This document shows, one piece after another, positions 27,225 to 35,672 of a DNA stretch of 64,000 bases; within the stretch, counting starts at the first letter, position 1, and the number at the start of each line of letters is the position of its first letter. The notes beneath the pieces were generated by a model. The model was not told the DNA's origin, made no database searches, and was given only the letters and a program-made list of their open reading frames with translations. The position numbers and the translations under genes were made by a program. The stretch is taken from assembly GCF_001652725.1 (NCBI RefSeq), contig NZ_LWHJ01000031.1, positions 245,161 to 309,160 of the forward strand. Direction: 5' to 3'. This DNA comes from Pedobacter psychrophilus. Lineage in GTDB: Bacteria > Bacteroidota > Bacteroidia > Sphingobacteriales > Sphingobacteriaceae.

Positions 27225-27311
27225 ATTAAATTTAGAATTGAGATATTAGTATTGTGTAATGAGTAATAAATAGACGTAGATTAGTTTCAAAATGTGGTTA
27301 TTCTCTTTTTC

Positions 27312-27400
27312 GTCACCTCGAGGAACGAGAGGTTTCACAAATAAGTTCCACTTTATAATGGCAAACTTTCTGGTGAGATGTCTCCTATCTTCGACATGAC
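27312..27400. repeat. palindromic intergenic repeat, family A copy 2
   Basis: An 89-bp element begins GTCACCTCGAG and ends TCGACATGAC. It matches the copy at 20668-20757 at its ends and, in inverted orientation, through the middle. It splits the persulfide dioxygenase gene from the YeeE pair. Confidence 0.7.
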
Positions 27401-27410
27401 GTTTTTTTTT

Positions 27411-27482
27411 GCGTTAGGGATAGCAGCGATATCCTTTTTGTTTTTCACAAAAAGATTTAGCGAATAGCCTGTTAAAACGCCC
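27411..27482. repeat. GTTAGGGAT-type intergenic repeat, family B copy 1
   Basis: The segment begins GCGTTAGGGATAGCAGCGAT, then has ATCCTTTTTGTTTTTC and AAAAAG, which can pair. The same word order (GTTAGGGAT, CGGATCCTTTTTATTTTTC) occurs at 35546-35653. It directly follows the family A copy 2. Confidence 0.6.
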
Positions 27483-27493
27483 AAATATTTATT

Positions 27494-28885
27494 TTAATGA
27501 TTTCCAACAGTTTCAAATCCTGCATCTTTTAAAGCGGCAAAGCCTCCATTTACATTGATAATATCTTCAAACCCACGAGCTTTTAGAATGGAAGATGAAA
27601 TCATGGAGCGATAGCCACCTGCACAATGCAAATAATAAGGCTTTTGCTTATCGAAATTATTTGTCCAATCATTTATGAAATCTAAAGGTTGATTTTCAGT
27701 GATTTTTAAATGTTCAGCTTCAAATTCTGAGGGTTTGCGCACATCAAAAACTTGCAAGTTTTTTTTATCCTTTAAATTTTTCAGTTCATCAGCAGAAATT
27801 GTTTTTACTTTATCTATTTCTTTTCCAGCTTTTTTCCATGCTAACATGCCCCCTTTTAGATAGCCCATAGTAAAATCATAACCCACTCTCGCCAATCTTT
27901 TTACAGTTTCTTCTTCTCTACCATCTTCTACTACCAACAATAATGGTTGTTTTAAATCGGTAACCAATGCACCTACCCAAGGTGCAAAAGATCCATCTAA
28001 TCCAATAAAAATAGCATTCGGAATAAAGCCATTTGAAAAGTCTTCAGGAGAGCGTACGTCTAAAATTAAAGCACCAGTTGTATTAGCTGCTAGTTCAAAT
28101 TCATCTGGACTTAAAGCATTTAAACCTCGCTCAAAAACTTCATCCATCGTATCAATTCCCTCTTTATTCATCTTTGCATTTTTTGGGAAATATTGTGGTG
28201 GAGGTAAAATATTTGTGGTTAATTCTTTGATAAAATCCGATTTAGAAATATCGCTTAAAGCATAATTGGTTTCCTTTTGGTTTCCCAAAGTATCAAAAGT
28301 TTCTTTGCTCATATTTTTACCACAAGCAGAACCTGCACCATGGGCAGGATAAACGATAACATCATTTGGCAATGGCATAATTTTTTCTCTCAAAGAATCG
28401 TACAACGCAGCAGCCATTGCTTCTGGCGTAGTTTCTGTAGATTTTTGTGCCAAATCCGGACGGCCAACATCACCTATAAATAATGTATCGCCTGTAAAAA
28501 TGCAATAAGGCTTTTCGTTTTCATCTAAACATAAATACGTGGTAGATTCTGGTGTATGTCCTGGTGTATGCAAAGCCTTAATGATAATTTTACCGACTTT
28601 AAATTCTTCGTTATCCTTTGCAATGTGTGCATCAAAACCTGTTTCTGCCGTAGGACCATAAACAATCTCTGCACCTGTTTTTTGAGCTAAATCTACATGT
28701 CCGCTCACAAAATCCGCATGGAAATGTGTCTCAAAAACATATTTGATTTTTACGTTATTTTGCTTTGCCTTTTCTATATAAGGTGCGGTTTCTCTTAATG
28801 GGTCAACTATCGCTGCTTCGCCATCACTTTCAATATAGTATGCTCCTTGAGCTAAACAACCTGTATAAATTTGTTCTATTTTCAT
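27494..28885 (-). CDS. persulfide dioxygenase (MBL) fused to two rhodanese domains
   Basis: A 463-residue cytoplasmic protein. The N-terminal metallo-beta-lactamase domain (1-250) has T-H-F-H-A-D (H54, H56, D58), H106-T-P-G-H110, G-D-T-L-F-I-G-D and Y-P-A-H-G-A-G-S, the ETHE1/PDO pattern. Two rhodanese domains follow. The first has V-E-D-G-R-E-E where the catalytic cysteine should be, so it is probably inactive; the second has H-C-A-G-G-Y-R-S with the cysteine kept. The enzyme oxidises glutathione or other persulfides to sulfite and transfers sulfane sulfur. It sits between a TPMT-like gene and the YeeE pair in the ArsR-controlled operon. Confidence 0.9.
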   Translation of the reverse strand: MKIEQIYTGCLAQGAYYIESDGEAAIVDPLRETAPYIEKAKQNNVKIKYVFETHFHADFVSGHVDLAQKTGAEIVYGPTAETGFDAHIAKDNEEFKVGKIIIKALHTPGHTPESTTYLCLDENEKPYCIFTGDTLFIGDVGRPDLAQKSTETTPEAMAAALYDSLREKIMPLPNDVIVYPAHGAGSACGKNMSKETFDTLGNQKETNYALSDISKSDFIKELTTNILPPPQYFPKNAKMNKEGIDTMDEVFERGLNALSPDEFELAANTTGALILDVRSPEDFSNGFIPNAIFIGLDGSFAPWVGALVTDLKQPLLLVVEDGREEETVKRLARVGYDFTMGYLKGGMLAWKKAGKEIDKVKTISADELKNLKDKKNLQVFDVRKPSEFEAEHLKITENQPLDFINDWTNNFDKQKPYYLHCAGGYRSMISSSILKARGFEDIINVNGGFAALKDAGFETVGNH

Positions 28886-28970
28886 GTCTTTTATTTTATC
28901 TTGTGGTATTAAAGTTACCCTTCCTAATAAATGAAAAATAAGACTTCTATCACTTTTTACTTTAACCTTT

Positions 28971-29567
28971 TCACTTCTTTACACAGAAATTTATAAATAA
29001 CTCCGAACCTTGCCTTGGTGTTGCAGAATTATGTGCCATTTCCATAGCTATTATCCTAAATTTATCTTTAAATAATTCTACATATTCTTTTTCACTACCG
29101 CCAAACGGAGGGCCTTCAAATGGGAATTCTTTATTAAAAAGTACACCAACTAATTTTCCATTTTCTCTTAATAATTGATAACAATGGTCAACGTATTTTG
29201 GTCTAAAAAGAGGATCAATAGCACAGAAAAAAGTCTGTTCCAAAATCAAATTATATTCACCTTGGTGATTAAAAAAATCATCATTAATTAATTGATAATG
29301 AGTTTCATTGATATCAGTCAATTTAGATTTTAAATTTTTTAATGGTAATGAAGCAAAATCTATTACAGTAACATTTTTAAAGCCATTCTGTAATAGATAA
29401 ATCGCTTCGTAAGCATTCCCTGCACCAGGAATTAGAATTTTTAATTCCTTATTTTTTAGTTGATCTATATATTTTTTTATAGGCGGAGATACTACTCCCA
29501 AATCCCAAGCTGTTTCCTCGCTTTTATATCTGTTATTCCAATAATCTGAGGCTAAATTTTCTTTCAT
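28971..29567 (-). CDS. TPMT-like SAM-dependent methyltransferase
   Basis: A 198-residue class I methyltransferase. It starts Y-W-N-N-R-Y-K-S-E-E-T-A-W-D-L-G, has the SAM loop I-P-G-A-G-N-A-Y-E (about 46-54) and then D-F-A-S. This start and the P-P-I-K-K-Y-I segment are those of the thiopurine S-methyltransferase family, which in bacteria methylates tellurite, selenium or sulfur nucleophiles. The start overlaps the TauE stop by 4 bp (29564-29567), so they are coupled. In this sulfur operon methylation of a thiol or hydrogen sulfide is a plausible role, but the acceptor is unknown. Confidence 0.82.
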   Translation of the reverse strand: MKENLASDYWNNRYKSEETAWDLGVVSPPIKKYIDQLKNKELKILIPGAGNAYEAIYLLQNGFKNVTVIDFASLPLKNLKSKLTDINETHYQLINDDFFNHQGEYNLILEQTFFCAIDPLFRPKYVDHCYQLLRENGKLVGVLFNKEFPFEGPPFGGSEKEYVELFKDKFRIIAMEMAHNSATPRQGSELFINFCVKK

Positions 29568-30358
29568 AATAATTCTTCAAAAATTATGAGGATTGCCATG
29601 ATGAGGACAAAATATCCAAATACTTTTTTTAGTTTTTCGCTATTTAAAAATTGGTTCAAATAAATCCCAAAGAAAATCCCTATAGATGAAATAGCAGAAA
29701 ATATGAGTAAAAAACTCCAATTTATATTTGGTAAATTCAAAATATCACCAGTAAAACCAATTAAAGAATTAATGGCGATAATCAGCAATGACGTACCAAC
29801 GGCTTTATGAATTGGCAATCTCATAAAAAAAACCAAAGCAGGCACTATCAAAAATCCACCACCAGCACCAACTAAACCCGATAAAATCCCCACTATGATT
29901 CCGTTAAATAATACCAGGGAATATTTAATATCCTTACCTTCCTGAAATTGTTTTTCAGTTCCGTAAACCATTTTAAACCCCGAAATAAGCATGATTAAAG
30001 CAAAGAATAGCATCAGAAATAAATCTTTTGTAATAACAAAGCTCCCAATGCTAAAAAGATGATCTGGCATAGCATGGATTACAAACTTCCGCATTAACCA
30101 AACAGTGATAAAGGCTGGAATAGCAAAAATTATTGCCATCCTTATATTTACCATTCCTTTTTTAATATAATTTCCAGCACCAACTAAAGAGGTTAAACCA
30201 ACTATAAATAAAGAATAGGCGGTTGCAACTACAGGTTCTATCCTAGCGGCATAAACTAAAACCGGAACTGTTAAGATTGAACCACCCCCACCGGTTAAAC
30301 CTAAAGAAATACCAATAAATAAAGCCAGGAAATAAGTTATGTAAATATGAAACTCCAT
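29564..30358 (-). CDS. TauE/SafE family sulfite-type exporter
   Basis: A 264-residue integral membrane protein with about eight helices. It has the family's N-terminal glycine-rich G-L-T-G-G-G-G-S-I-L-T-V-P and the repeat G-L-V-G-A-G-G-G-F-L-I-V-P in the second half. TauE/SafE proteins export sulfite or sulfonate-derived anions across the inner membrane. The gene shares one base with the ArsR gene upstream (30358) and overlaps the TPMT-like gene downstream by 4 bp. With the persulfide dioxygenase in the same operon, sulfite export is the natural inference. Confidence 0.9.
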   Translation of the reverse strand: MEFHIYITYFLALFIGISLGLTGGGGSILTVPVLVYAARIEPVVATAYSLFIVGLTSLVGAGNYIKKGMVNIRMAIIFAIPAFITVWLMRKFVIHAMPDHLFSIGSFVITKDLFLMLFFALIMLISGFKMVYGTEKQFQEGKDIKYSLVLFNGIIVGILSGLVGAGGGFLIVPALVFFMRLPIHKAVGTSLLIIAINSLIGFTGDILNLPNINWSFLLIFSAISSIGIFFGIYLNQFLNSEKLKKVFGYFVLIMAILIIFEELL

Positions 30359-30669
30359 TACATATTGCAGTTACAGTTTTCCATACAATCTAAAAGCTTA
30401 ATCAAGTCTTTTTCTTTTAAAGAGTAAAAAACCTGAACTCCTTGCTTATCAGCTTTTAACAACCCTTTTATCTTCATATTTGTTAAATGATGCGATAGAA
30501 GTGATTGCTCGCATTTTAAATATTCACAAATTTGGTTGACGCTTAATTGTTCATGTTCGTCAAGCAAATTTATAATTCCCAATCTTATGGGATGAGCTAC
30601 CGTTTTTAAAATATATGCTGCTTTCTCTAATTTTTGTGGGGTAAGATTTCTTTTTAAAGTATCCGTCAT
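30358..30669 (-). CDS. ArsR-family regulator of the sulfur operon
   Basis: A 103-residue winged helix-turn-helix protein: V-A-H-P-I-R-L near 24-30, recognition helix region C-E-Q-S-L-L-S-H-H-L (53-62), wing K-Q-G-V-Q-V-F-Y-S-L (75-84). Cysteines are at 48, 53, 95, 99 and 101, the last three near the C-terminus. BigR/SqrR-type members use two cysteines to sense persulfides, and ArsR-type members bind metals through similar ones. Because it controls a persulfide operon, thiol/persulfide sensing is the more likely reading, but the cysteine pattern is not identical to SqrR. It is the first gene of the operon and shares one base with TauE. Confidence 0.85.
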   Translation of the reverse strand: MTDTLKRNLTPQKLEKAAYILKTVAHPIRLGIINLLDEHEQLSVNQICEYLKCEQSLLSHHLTNMKIKGLLKADKQGVQVFYSLKEKDLIKLLDCMENCNCNM

Positions 30670-30676
30670 AACGGAT

Positions 30677-30701
30677 CAAATATATGAATATATTATCATA
30701 T
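30677..30701 (-). promoter_or_regulatory. promoter and ArsR operator of the sulfur operon
   Basis: The minus strand reads TATATTTG over 30677-30684, a full TAnnTTTG -7 element, 8 bp before the arsR start codon. Over it lies the inverted repeat ATATGA (30682-30687) and TCATAT (30696-30701), typical of ArsR operators. A regulator bound there would block the polymerase, giving autorepression. Confidence 0.65.
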
Positions 30702-30807
30702 AAACATATTTACTAAATTTAAATTCAAATAAATCCTTTACATTAGTAGTAGAAACTCAAAACCGATGATGATTAAATATCGTTATTAGAAAAAATAGTT
30801 CCATTAA

Positions 30808-31500
30808 ATGAATAAATCAGCGATTATACTTTTTGCACATTTACCAGATTTTGATGCAAGGTCTAAAAGTTTATCTTATTTATCCTCAAAAACTGCCACA
30901 AAAAAAATTTCCGCTTATCTAACAAAACATTTTTATAATCTTTCTAAAAAAACAACAGCAGATACCTTCTTAATTGATACTTACCACCAAAACGGTAAAA
31001 CTTTTGGAGAAAGGATTTCAAATGCATTTTCTAGCATTTATGATAAAGGATATGAAAATGTTATTTGTATCGGAAATGACTGTCCTAATCTTACTTTAGA
31101 AAATCTTCAAAATGCTTTAGTAGAAACAGAAAAGGGAAATGTGGTGCTGGGTCCCACAAAAGATGGAGGAACCTACTTAATGGGCGTTCCAAAAAAACAT
31201 TTTAATAAATCTACTTTTGAAACTATTGGCTGGCAAACAAAAAAAACTTATCAAAATTTAATCTCACTATTTAAAGAGTCTAAAAGCCCTGTTTTTAAAA
31301 CAAGCATTTTATTTGATATAGATAATGGAAAGGACTTTTCGGTTTATTTTAAAGAAAATATTTTGGTTAAGATTTTTATTAACATTATTAAAAAACTTGA
31401 GCCTAAGATTACAGTTTATCACACCTTATCCTTTTTAAGATTAATACTTAGCGAGACCTTATTGTTTAGAGGTCCACCACCCGCTTTCTCAGCTTTATAA
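30808..31500 (+). CDS. DUF2064/GT-A-like nucleotidyl- or glycosyltransferase
   Basis: A 230-residue cytoplasmic protein with the DUF2064 signatures G-N-D-C-P-N-L-T (about residue 93-100) and G-P-T-K-D-G-G-T-Y-L-M-G (about 115-126). The fold is the GT-A/CofC-like nucleotide-sugar or NTP transferase. In other bacteria DUF2064 is linked to glycosyltransferases and to sulfur or arsenolipid clusters, but no reaction is proven. It is divergent from the sulfur operon (138-bp gap that holds the operator) and 41 bp upstream of the TonB receptor gene. The last 20 residues (...P-P-P-A-F-S-A-L) look atypical. Confidence 0.75.
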   Translation: MNKSAIILFAHLPDFDARSKSLSYLSSKTATKKISAYLTKHFYNLSKKTTADTFLIDTYHQNGKTFGERISNAFSSIYDKGYENVICIGNDCPNLTLENLQNALVETEKGNVVLGPTKDGGTYLMGVPKKHFNKSTFETIGWQTKKTYQNLISLFKESKSPVFKTSILFDIDNGKDFSVYFKENILVKIFINIIKKLEPKITVYHTLSFLRLILSETLLFRGPPPAFSAL

Positions 31501-31541
31501 CAACCCCATATTATTTTATTTAATCTATTTTAACTAATTCA

Positions 31542-34500
31542 ATGAAAAGAATTATACTTTCTTTTGTTGCAATTTTTGCAACCATATTTGCCTATGCGCA
31601 AACTACTCTTTCTGTAAACCTAAAAAATGCAGATGGAGAAAACCTCACTAATATTGAGGTTAATTTAACAACTAAAGGCTTTAACAAAAGTACGCCAACA
31701 AATTCTTTAGGAATCGCAAATTTTTCTGATTTAACAACAGGAACATATGTTTTAAAAGTTAGACCATCAATAAACTATAATGCAAATTCTGTTACGGTTT
31801 CTATTAATAGTAATGAAAAAACCAAGGCAATCAATTTAGTTTTAACCAGAAAAAACGGTTATGAACTACAAGAAGTTGCAGTCGTAGATAATAAGAATAA
31901 ATCTGTAACCATCAATAAAACAGATGCTTCAGTAATTCAATATGTATCTAAGGCTCAAATACAAACTTTACCTATTGAAGGAAGAGATGTGACTAAAAGT
32001 TTATATCGTTTGCCAAATATTACCATTTCTTCTTTAGGTTATAACGAAGCACCAAGTATTGCAATAAACGGCTTAAGCGGCATTTATACCAATTATTTAA
32101 TAGATGGTATGGATAATAACGAACGTTTTTTAGGTAATTCTAAGTTTAATACACCCTTTGGTTTTACAGAAAGTGTAAGCGTTTTAACAAATAATTATTC
32201 TGTCGAGTATGGTAATACTAGCAATGGAATTGTAAACCTAGAAACTCGTTCTGGTTCAAATGATTTTACTGGGGAAGTTTTCTACTTAACACGTCCGGGT
32301 TCTATAGTTGATAGTAAATCTGCTTTCGCAAGTTTAGATTTATATGGTAATCAAGTTAAAGATGGTTTCCAAAGACAGCAGTTGGGTGTTGGAATTGGTG
32401 GTGCTATTAAAAAAGATAAAACCTTTTTTTACTTCAATTTAGAACAGACCAACGATATTAAAGATAACCTGTTAAATGTTCCTCAGCTAGGCGTTAATGA
32501 AGCTGTTAGAGGTAAAAATTACTTCACTTATGCTTCAGCTAAAATTGATCAATATTGGAACAAAAATTTTCACAGTAGCTTAAGAGCAAATGTTGGTTCT
32601 TTTGATGTAGATGCACAAGGTGGAGGTTTAACTGGAGGAAACAATTTCCCTTCTTCTGGTTCTACACAAAAAAACAGAACTTATTTAATTGCTTTAAAAA
32701 ATGACTACAATATCAACTCTAAGCTAAAAGCTGAAACTAATTTTCAAACTTCTTTTTTTAGATGGAATTATAGAGACAGACCAAATTTTGGTAAGCCAGG
32801 TGTTACTGTTCAAGACCCTACAGGAGTAACAATAGCAAACATAGGTTCTATAGATTACATTTTTGATGATGATGAATATACCAATCAATTACAGCAAAAA
32901 TTTAGGTATAAAGCTGGAAAACACTATTTATTAGGTGGTGCAGAGTTTACTACTTCAGATTTTGCATTATTAGGCGCTGGAAACTCCTATGGCTTTTATA
33001 CAGTTAGGTTAAATGCGCAACAATTGGCGGATTTAAAAAGTAGAAATATTGGAGCAGCTTTAGATATTAATGATATTCCAACTAATGTTGAGGTGAGACA
33101 ATACAAAGTAGATTTGGATCAAAAAGTATTTGGTGTAAGACAAAATGTATTTAATATTTATGCTGAAGATAATTTTAAAGCAACTGATAAATTAGATATT
33201 AACTTAGGTGTTAGATATGATTACGATAATCTTTCTAAAGCTGGCGATACTCATGGAGATAGAAATAACATTGGCCCAAGATTTAGTTTTAACTATAAAT
33301 TAGATGATAATAATGTTATCCGTGGAGGTATAGGAAGATTTTATGATAAAATAAAATATTCTGTTACAAGTGATAATCTACAGTTTAGTAATAATTCACC
33401 AAACTTTAAAAAACAACTTGCAGAGCTTCAGCGATTAGGTCTCTTAGATAAAGATGCAGATTTAGATAGAATAACCTATCCAGGAAATTTAAGAGCAATT
33501 TTTGAACAAGGCGCAACACCTGCTTATTTACAAGGGAAATCTGCTTCTGAGTCACAAGGAAATAGAGATTTTCAGTCTAATTCTAATTTTAGAATAAAAA
33601 ATCCTAATGGTTATCAAAATCCCTATTCAGATCAATATACATTAGGTTACCAAAGAAAATTAGCAAATAATATATTATTTGACGTGAGTCTTGTGGCTTC
33701 TAATACAAATGATCTTTACAGGATAACGAATTTAAATACTCCTCCAGCATTTGATCCACAACAATCGGGTTCTGTAAGAACAACAACTTATGCAAACAGC
33801 ATCAGACCGGTACCTATTAAAACGGTTAATGGTCAATTTGTGGCAACAATTGGCGGACAGGATTTAAGTGGTATTGCGAGAGATGTATATATGACTGAAA
33901 CATCTGGTAAAGCTAGATATGCAGCAGCAAATTTTTCTATGACCAAAACAAAAGGTGAAGGAGAAAAATTTTCTTATCGCTTTTCTTATACCCTTTCAAA
34001 AATCAAAAATGATACAGAAGGAATTAATGTTAGAGCGCAAGATGCTAATAATTGGGATGCAGAATATGCATTTGGAGATAATGACCGTACCCATGTTATC
34101 AATGCTTTATTTACCTATTATCCAATAAAAAATTTAACACTAACCCCTGCAATGCTTTTTCAAAGCGGACAGCCCATTACTCATTACGCAATTGCAACTC
34201 AATATGGAGGTGTTACAGATTTAAATGGAAATGGAGAAAGCCAAGGATTACCTGCTGATATACCTTTTGGTGAAACAAGAAACAACGATCGTTTACCAAG
34301 CGCAACTTCATTTGATTTTTCTGCTAAATACAGATGGAATTTAAAAAATAAATCTGGTATAGAATTCTCTGCTGATATTTATAATCTTTTAAATAGTACT
34401 AATTTAACGGGTTTTGCATCAACCAGAGCCTCCAGTAATCAAATCCAACCAGGCCCTAGAAGTGCGAATACTTTAATAATAAGAGCTGCTGCCCCACCAC

Positions 34501-34544
34501 GTCAATTCCAATTTGGTGTACGCTATGTATTTGGTAACTTTTAA
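31542..34544 (+). CDS. TonB-dependent receptor with carboxypeptidase-like N-terminal domain
   Basis: A 1000-residue outer-membrane protein. It has a signal peptide (cleavage near A-Y-A-Q at 17-20), a carboxypeptidase D regulatory-like beta domain (about 22-105), a plug domain (about 120-230, with A-P-S-I-A-I-N-G-L-S-G-I-Y and V-E-Y-G-N-T-S-N-G) and a long beta-barrel ending F-Q-F-G-V-R-Y-V-F-G-N-F. There is no SusD partner in the window, so it is of the lone receptor type that imports chelates, nucleoside-like compounds or peptides. It is directly followed by a kinase gene (no gap), and the set ends with an ABC importer, so I infer uptake of the same unknown substrate. Confidence 0.88.
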   Translation: MKRIILSFVAIFATIFAYAQTTLSVNLKNADGENLTNIEVNLTTKGFNKSTPTNSLGIANFSDLTTGTYVLKVRPSINYNANSVTVSINSNEKTKAINLVLTRKNGYELQEVAVVDNKNKSVTINKTDASVIQYVSKAQIQTLPIEGRDVTKSLYRLPNITISSLGYNEAPSIAINGLSGIYTNYLIDGMDNNERFLGNSKFNTPFGFTESVSVLTNNYSVEYGNTSNGIVNLETRSGSNDFTGEVFYLTRPGSIVDSKSAFASLDLYGNQVKDGFQRQQLGVGIGGAIKKDKTFFYFNLEQTNDIKDNLLNVPQLGVNEAVRGKNYFTYASAKIDQYWNKNFHSSLRANVGSFDVDAQGGGLTGGNNFPSSGSTQKNRTYLIALKNDYNINSKLKAETNFQTSFFRWNYRDRPNFGKPGVTVQDPTGVTIANIGSIDYIFDDDEYTNQLQQKFRYKAGKHYLLGGAEFTTSDFALLGAGNSYGFYTVRLNAQQLADLKSRNIGAALDINDIPTNVEVRQYKVDLDQKVFGVRQNVFNIYAEDNFKATDKLDINLGVRYDYDNLSKAGDTHGDRNNIGPRFSFNYKLDDNNVIRGGIGRFYDKIKYSVTSDNLQFSNNSPNFKKQLAELQRLGLLDKDADLDRITYPGNLRAIFEQGATPAYLQGKSASESQGNRDFQSNSNFRIKNPNGYQNPYSDQYTLGYQRKLANNILFDVSLVASNTNDLYRITNLNTPPAFDPQQSGSVRTTTYANSIRPVPIKTVNGQFVATIGGQDLSGIARDVYMTETSGKARYAAANFSMTKTKGEGEKFSYRFSYTLSKIKNDTEGINVRAQDANNWDAEYAFGDNDRTHVINALFTYYPIKNLTLTPAMLFQSGQPITHYAIATQYGGVTDLNGNGESQGLPADIPFGETRNNDRLPSATSFDFSAKYRWNLKNKSGIEFSADIYNLLNSTNLTGFASTRASSNQIQPGPRSANTLIIRAAAPPRQFQFGVRYVFGNF

Positions 34545-34553
34545 TTGAAAACA

Positions 34554-35540
34554 ATGAATTTAGACCAAAATAATCTTTCAGAAATAACTAATTATTTACA
34601 ACTTCATGAGCTTATTAAAGCTCATGAAGTTGTTTCAAAAGCGGAAAAACCTGGAGAAGGTAATATGAACTATACTTTAAGGTTATTTGTGGATGATAAA
34701 ACTTTCATCATTAAGCAAGCTAGACCTTACGTAGAAAAATATCCATCCATAGCTGCTCCAAAAGAGCGTATTTTGGTAGAAAGTGCCTTTTATGATCATA
34801 TTGACTCGCATCATTTCATAAAACATCGCACTCCAAAAATATTGCTTTCTGATGCTAAACATCATATCCTTATAATGGAAGATTTAGGCCTGGCAAATGA
34901 CTATTCTTCACTATATAAGAAAGGCGAGATTTTGGATTTAGAGGATGCAAAACTTGCTGCGGTCTTTGTTCATGAATTGCATAGCAATTTCAAATTAACT
35001 AAGCCAAATGAATTGATGGCGAACCGTAAATTGAGAGCATTAAATCATGAGCATATTTTTATTTATCCTTTTTTAGAAGATAATGGATTTGATTTAGATA
35101 CAGTAACACCTGGTCTTCAAAAAATCTCAATGACCTATAAAAACGATGAAGTTTTAAAAAACAAAATATCGGAATTAGGCAAATCCTATTTAGCAGATGA
35201 CAACTACCTTTTACATGGCGATTATTATCCGGGAAGTTGGTTAAATAGCAAAGATGGTTTAATGGTTATTGACCCAGAATTTGCTTTTTATGGTAAAGCC
35301 GAGTTTGACTTAGGAGTTTTGCATGCGCACATGCATCTTGCCCAACAAACTGATGATGTATTTGAAACTTTAAATAAATTTTATGTAAAATCACAGAATT
35401 TTGATGAGACATTATTTCAGCAATTTATTGGGATAGAGATTATGAGAAGGCTAATAGGTTTAGCTCAATTACCATTAGATTTAGATTTAAAAGAAAAAGT
35501 GGCCTTACTTGAAAAAGCGGCATTATTAATAAATAGTTAA
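34554..35540 (+). CDS. APH/methylthioribose-kinase-like phosphotransferase
   Basis: I take the ATG at 34554 (328 residues); a TTG at 34545 abuts the receptor stop and is possible. Residue numbers here count from that TTG. K57 in F-I-I-K-Q-A, E112-D in I-M-E-D-L-G, H224-G-D in L-L-H-G-D-Y-Y-P-G and D243-P-E-F in V-I-D-P-E-F-A-F-Y-G are the ATP and catalytic motifs of the APH fold, in the version seen in 5-methylthioribose kinase. It should phosphorylate a pentose, thiosugar or similar alcohol. A perfect 15-bp inverted repeat with an ATTA loop lies in its coding sequence at 34599-34632. The nucleoside hydrolase that follows would supply a free sugar, a consistent pair. Confidence 0.75.
   Translation: MNLDQNNLSEITNYLQLHELIKAHEVVSKAEKPGEGNMNYTLRLFVDDKTFIIKQARPYVEKYPSIAAPKERILVESAFYDHIDSHHFIKHRTPKILLSDAKHHILIMEDLGLANDYSSLYKKGEILDLEDAKLAAVFVHELHSNFKLTKPNELMANRKLRALNHEHIFIYPFLEDNGFDLDTVTPGLQKISMTYKNDEVLKNKISELGKSYLADDNYLLHGDYYPGSWLNSKDGLMVIDPEFAFYGKAEFDLGVLHAHMHLAQQTDDVFETLNKFYVKSQNFDETLFQQFIGIEIMRRLIGLAQLPLDLDLKEKVALLEKAALLINS
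34599..34632 (+). other. perfect 15-bp hairpin inside the 5' end of the kinase gene
   Basis: CAACTTCATGAGCTT and its exact reverse complement AAGCTCATGAAGTTG flank a 4-base loop ATTA. The hairpin lies about 45 bp into the kinase coding region and about 55 bp after the receptor stop. It may be a transcription attenuator, an RNA structure limiting kinase expression relative to the receptor, or a protein-binding palindrome. Confidence 0.75.
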
Positions 35541-35545
35541 ACCTT

Positions 35546-35653
35546 GTGTTAGGGATTGAAACGGATCCTTTTTATTTTTCATCTTAAACGTTTTTAAAAG
35601 AGGAAAAATAAAAAGATATAGTGTAAAGCCCGACCCCGATTTTTTTTCGGGGA
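35546..35653. repeat. GTTAGGGAT-type intergenic repeat, family B copy 2
   Basis: It begins GTGTTAGGGATTGAAACGGA and includes a perfect 13-bp inverted repeat, CTTTTTATTTTTC at 35567-35579 with GAAAAATAAAAAG at 35603-35615. It ends in a CCCCGA/TCGGGG hairpin with a T-only loop at 35634-35652. The first part matches the copy at 27411-27482. The terminal hairpin could act as a weak terminator or barrier between the kinase and the nucleoside hydrolase. Confidence 0.65.
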
Positions 35654-35672
35654 ACACCCAAAATAAAAAATA

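Noticed and set aside
30808..31500. Assigning the DUF2064 protein to the TonB/importer system
   Set aside because: It is close to the receptor gene but belongs to a family often linked to sulfur or lipid loci; the sequence gives no evidence for either link.
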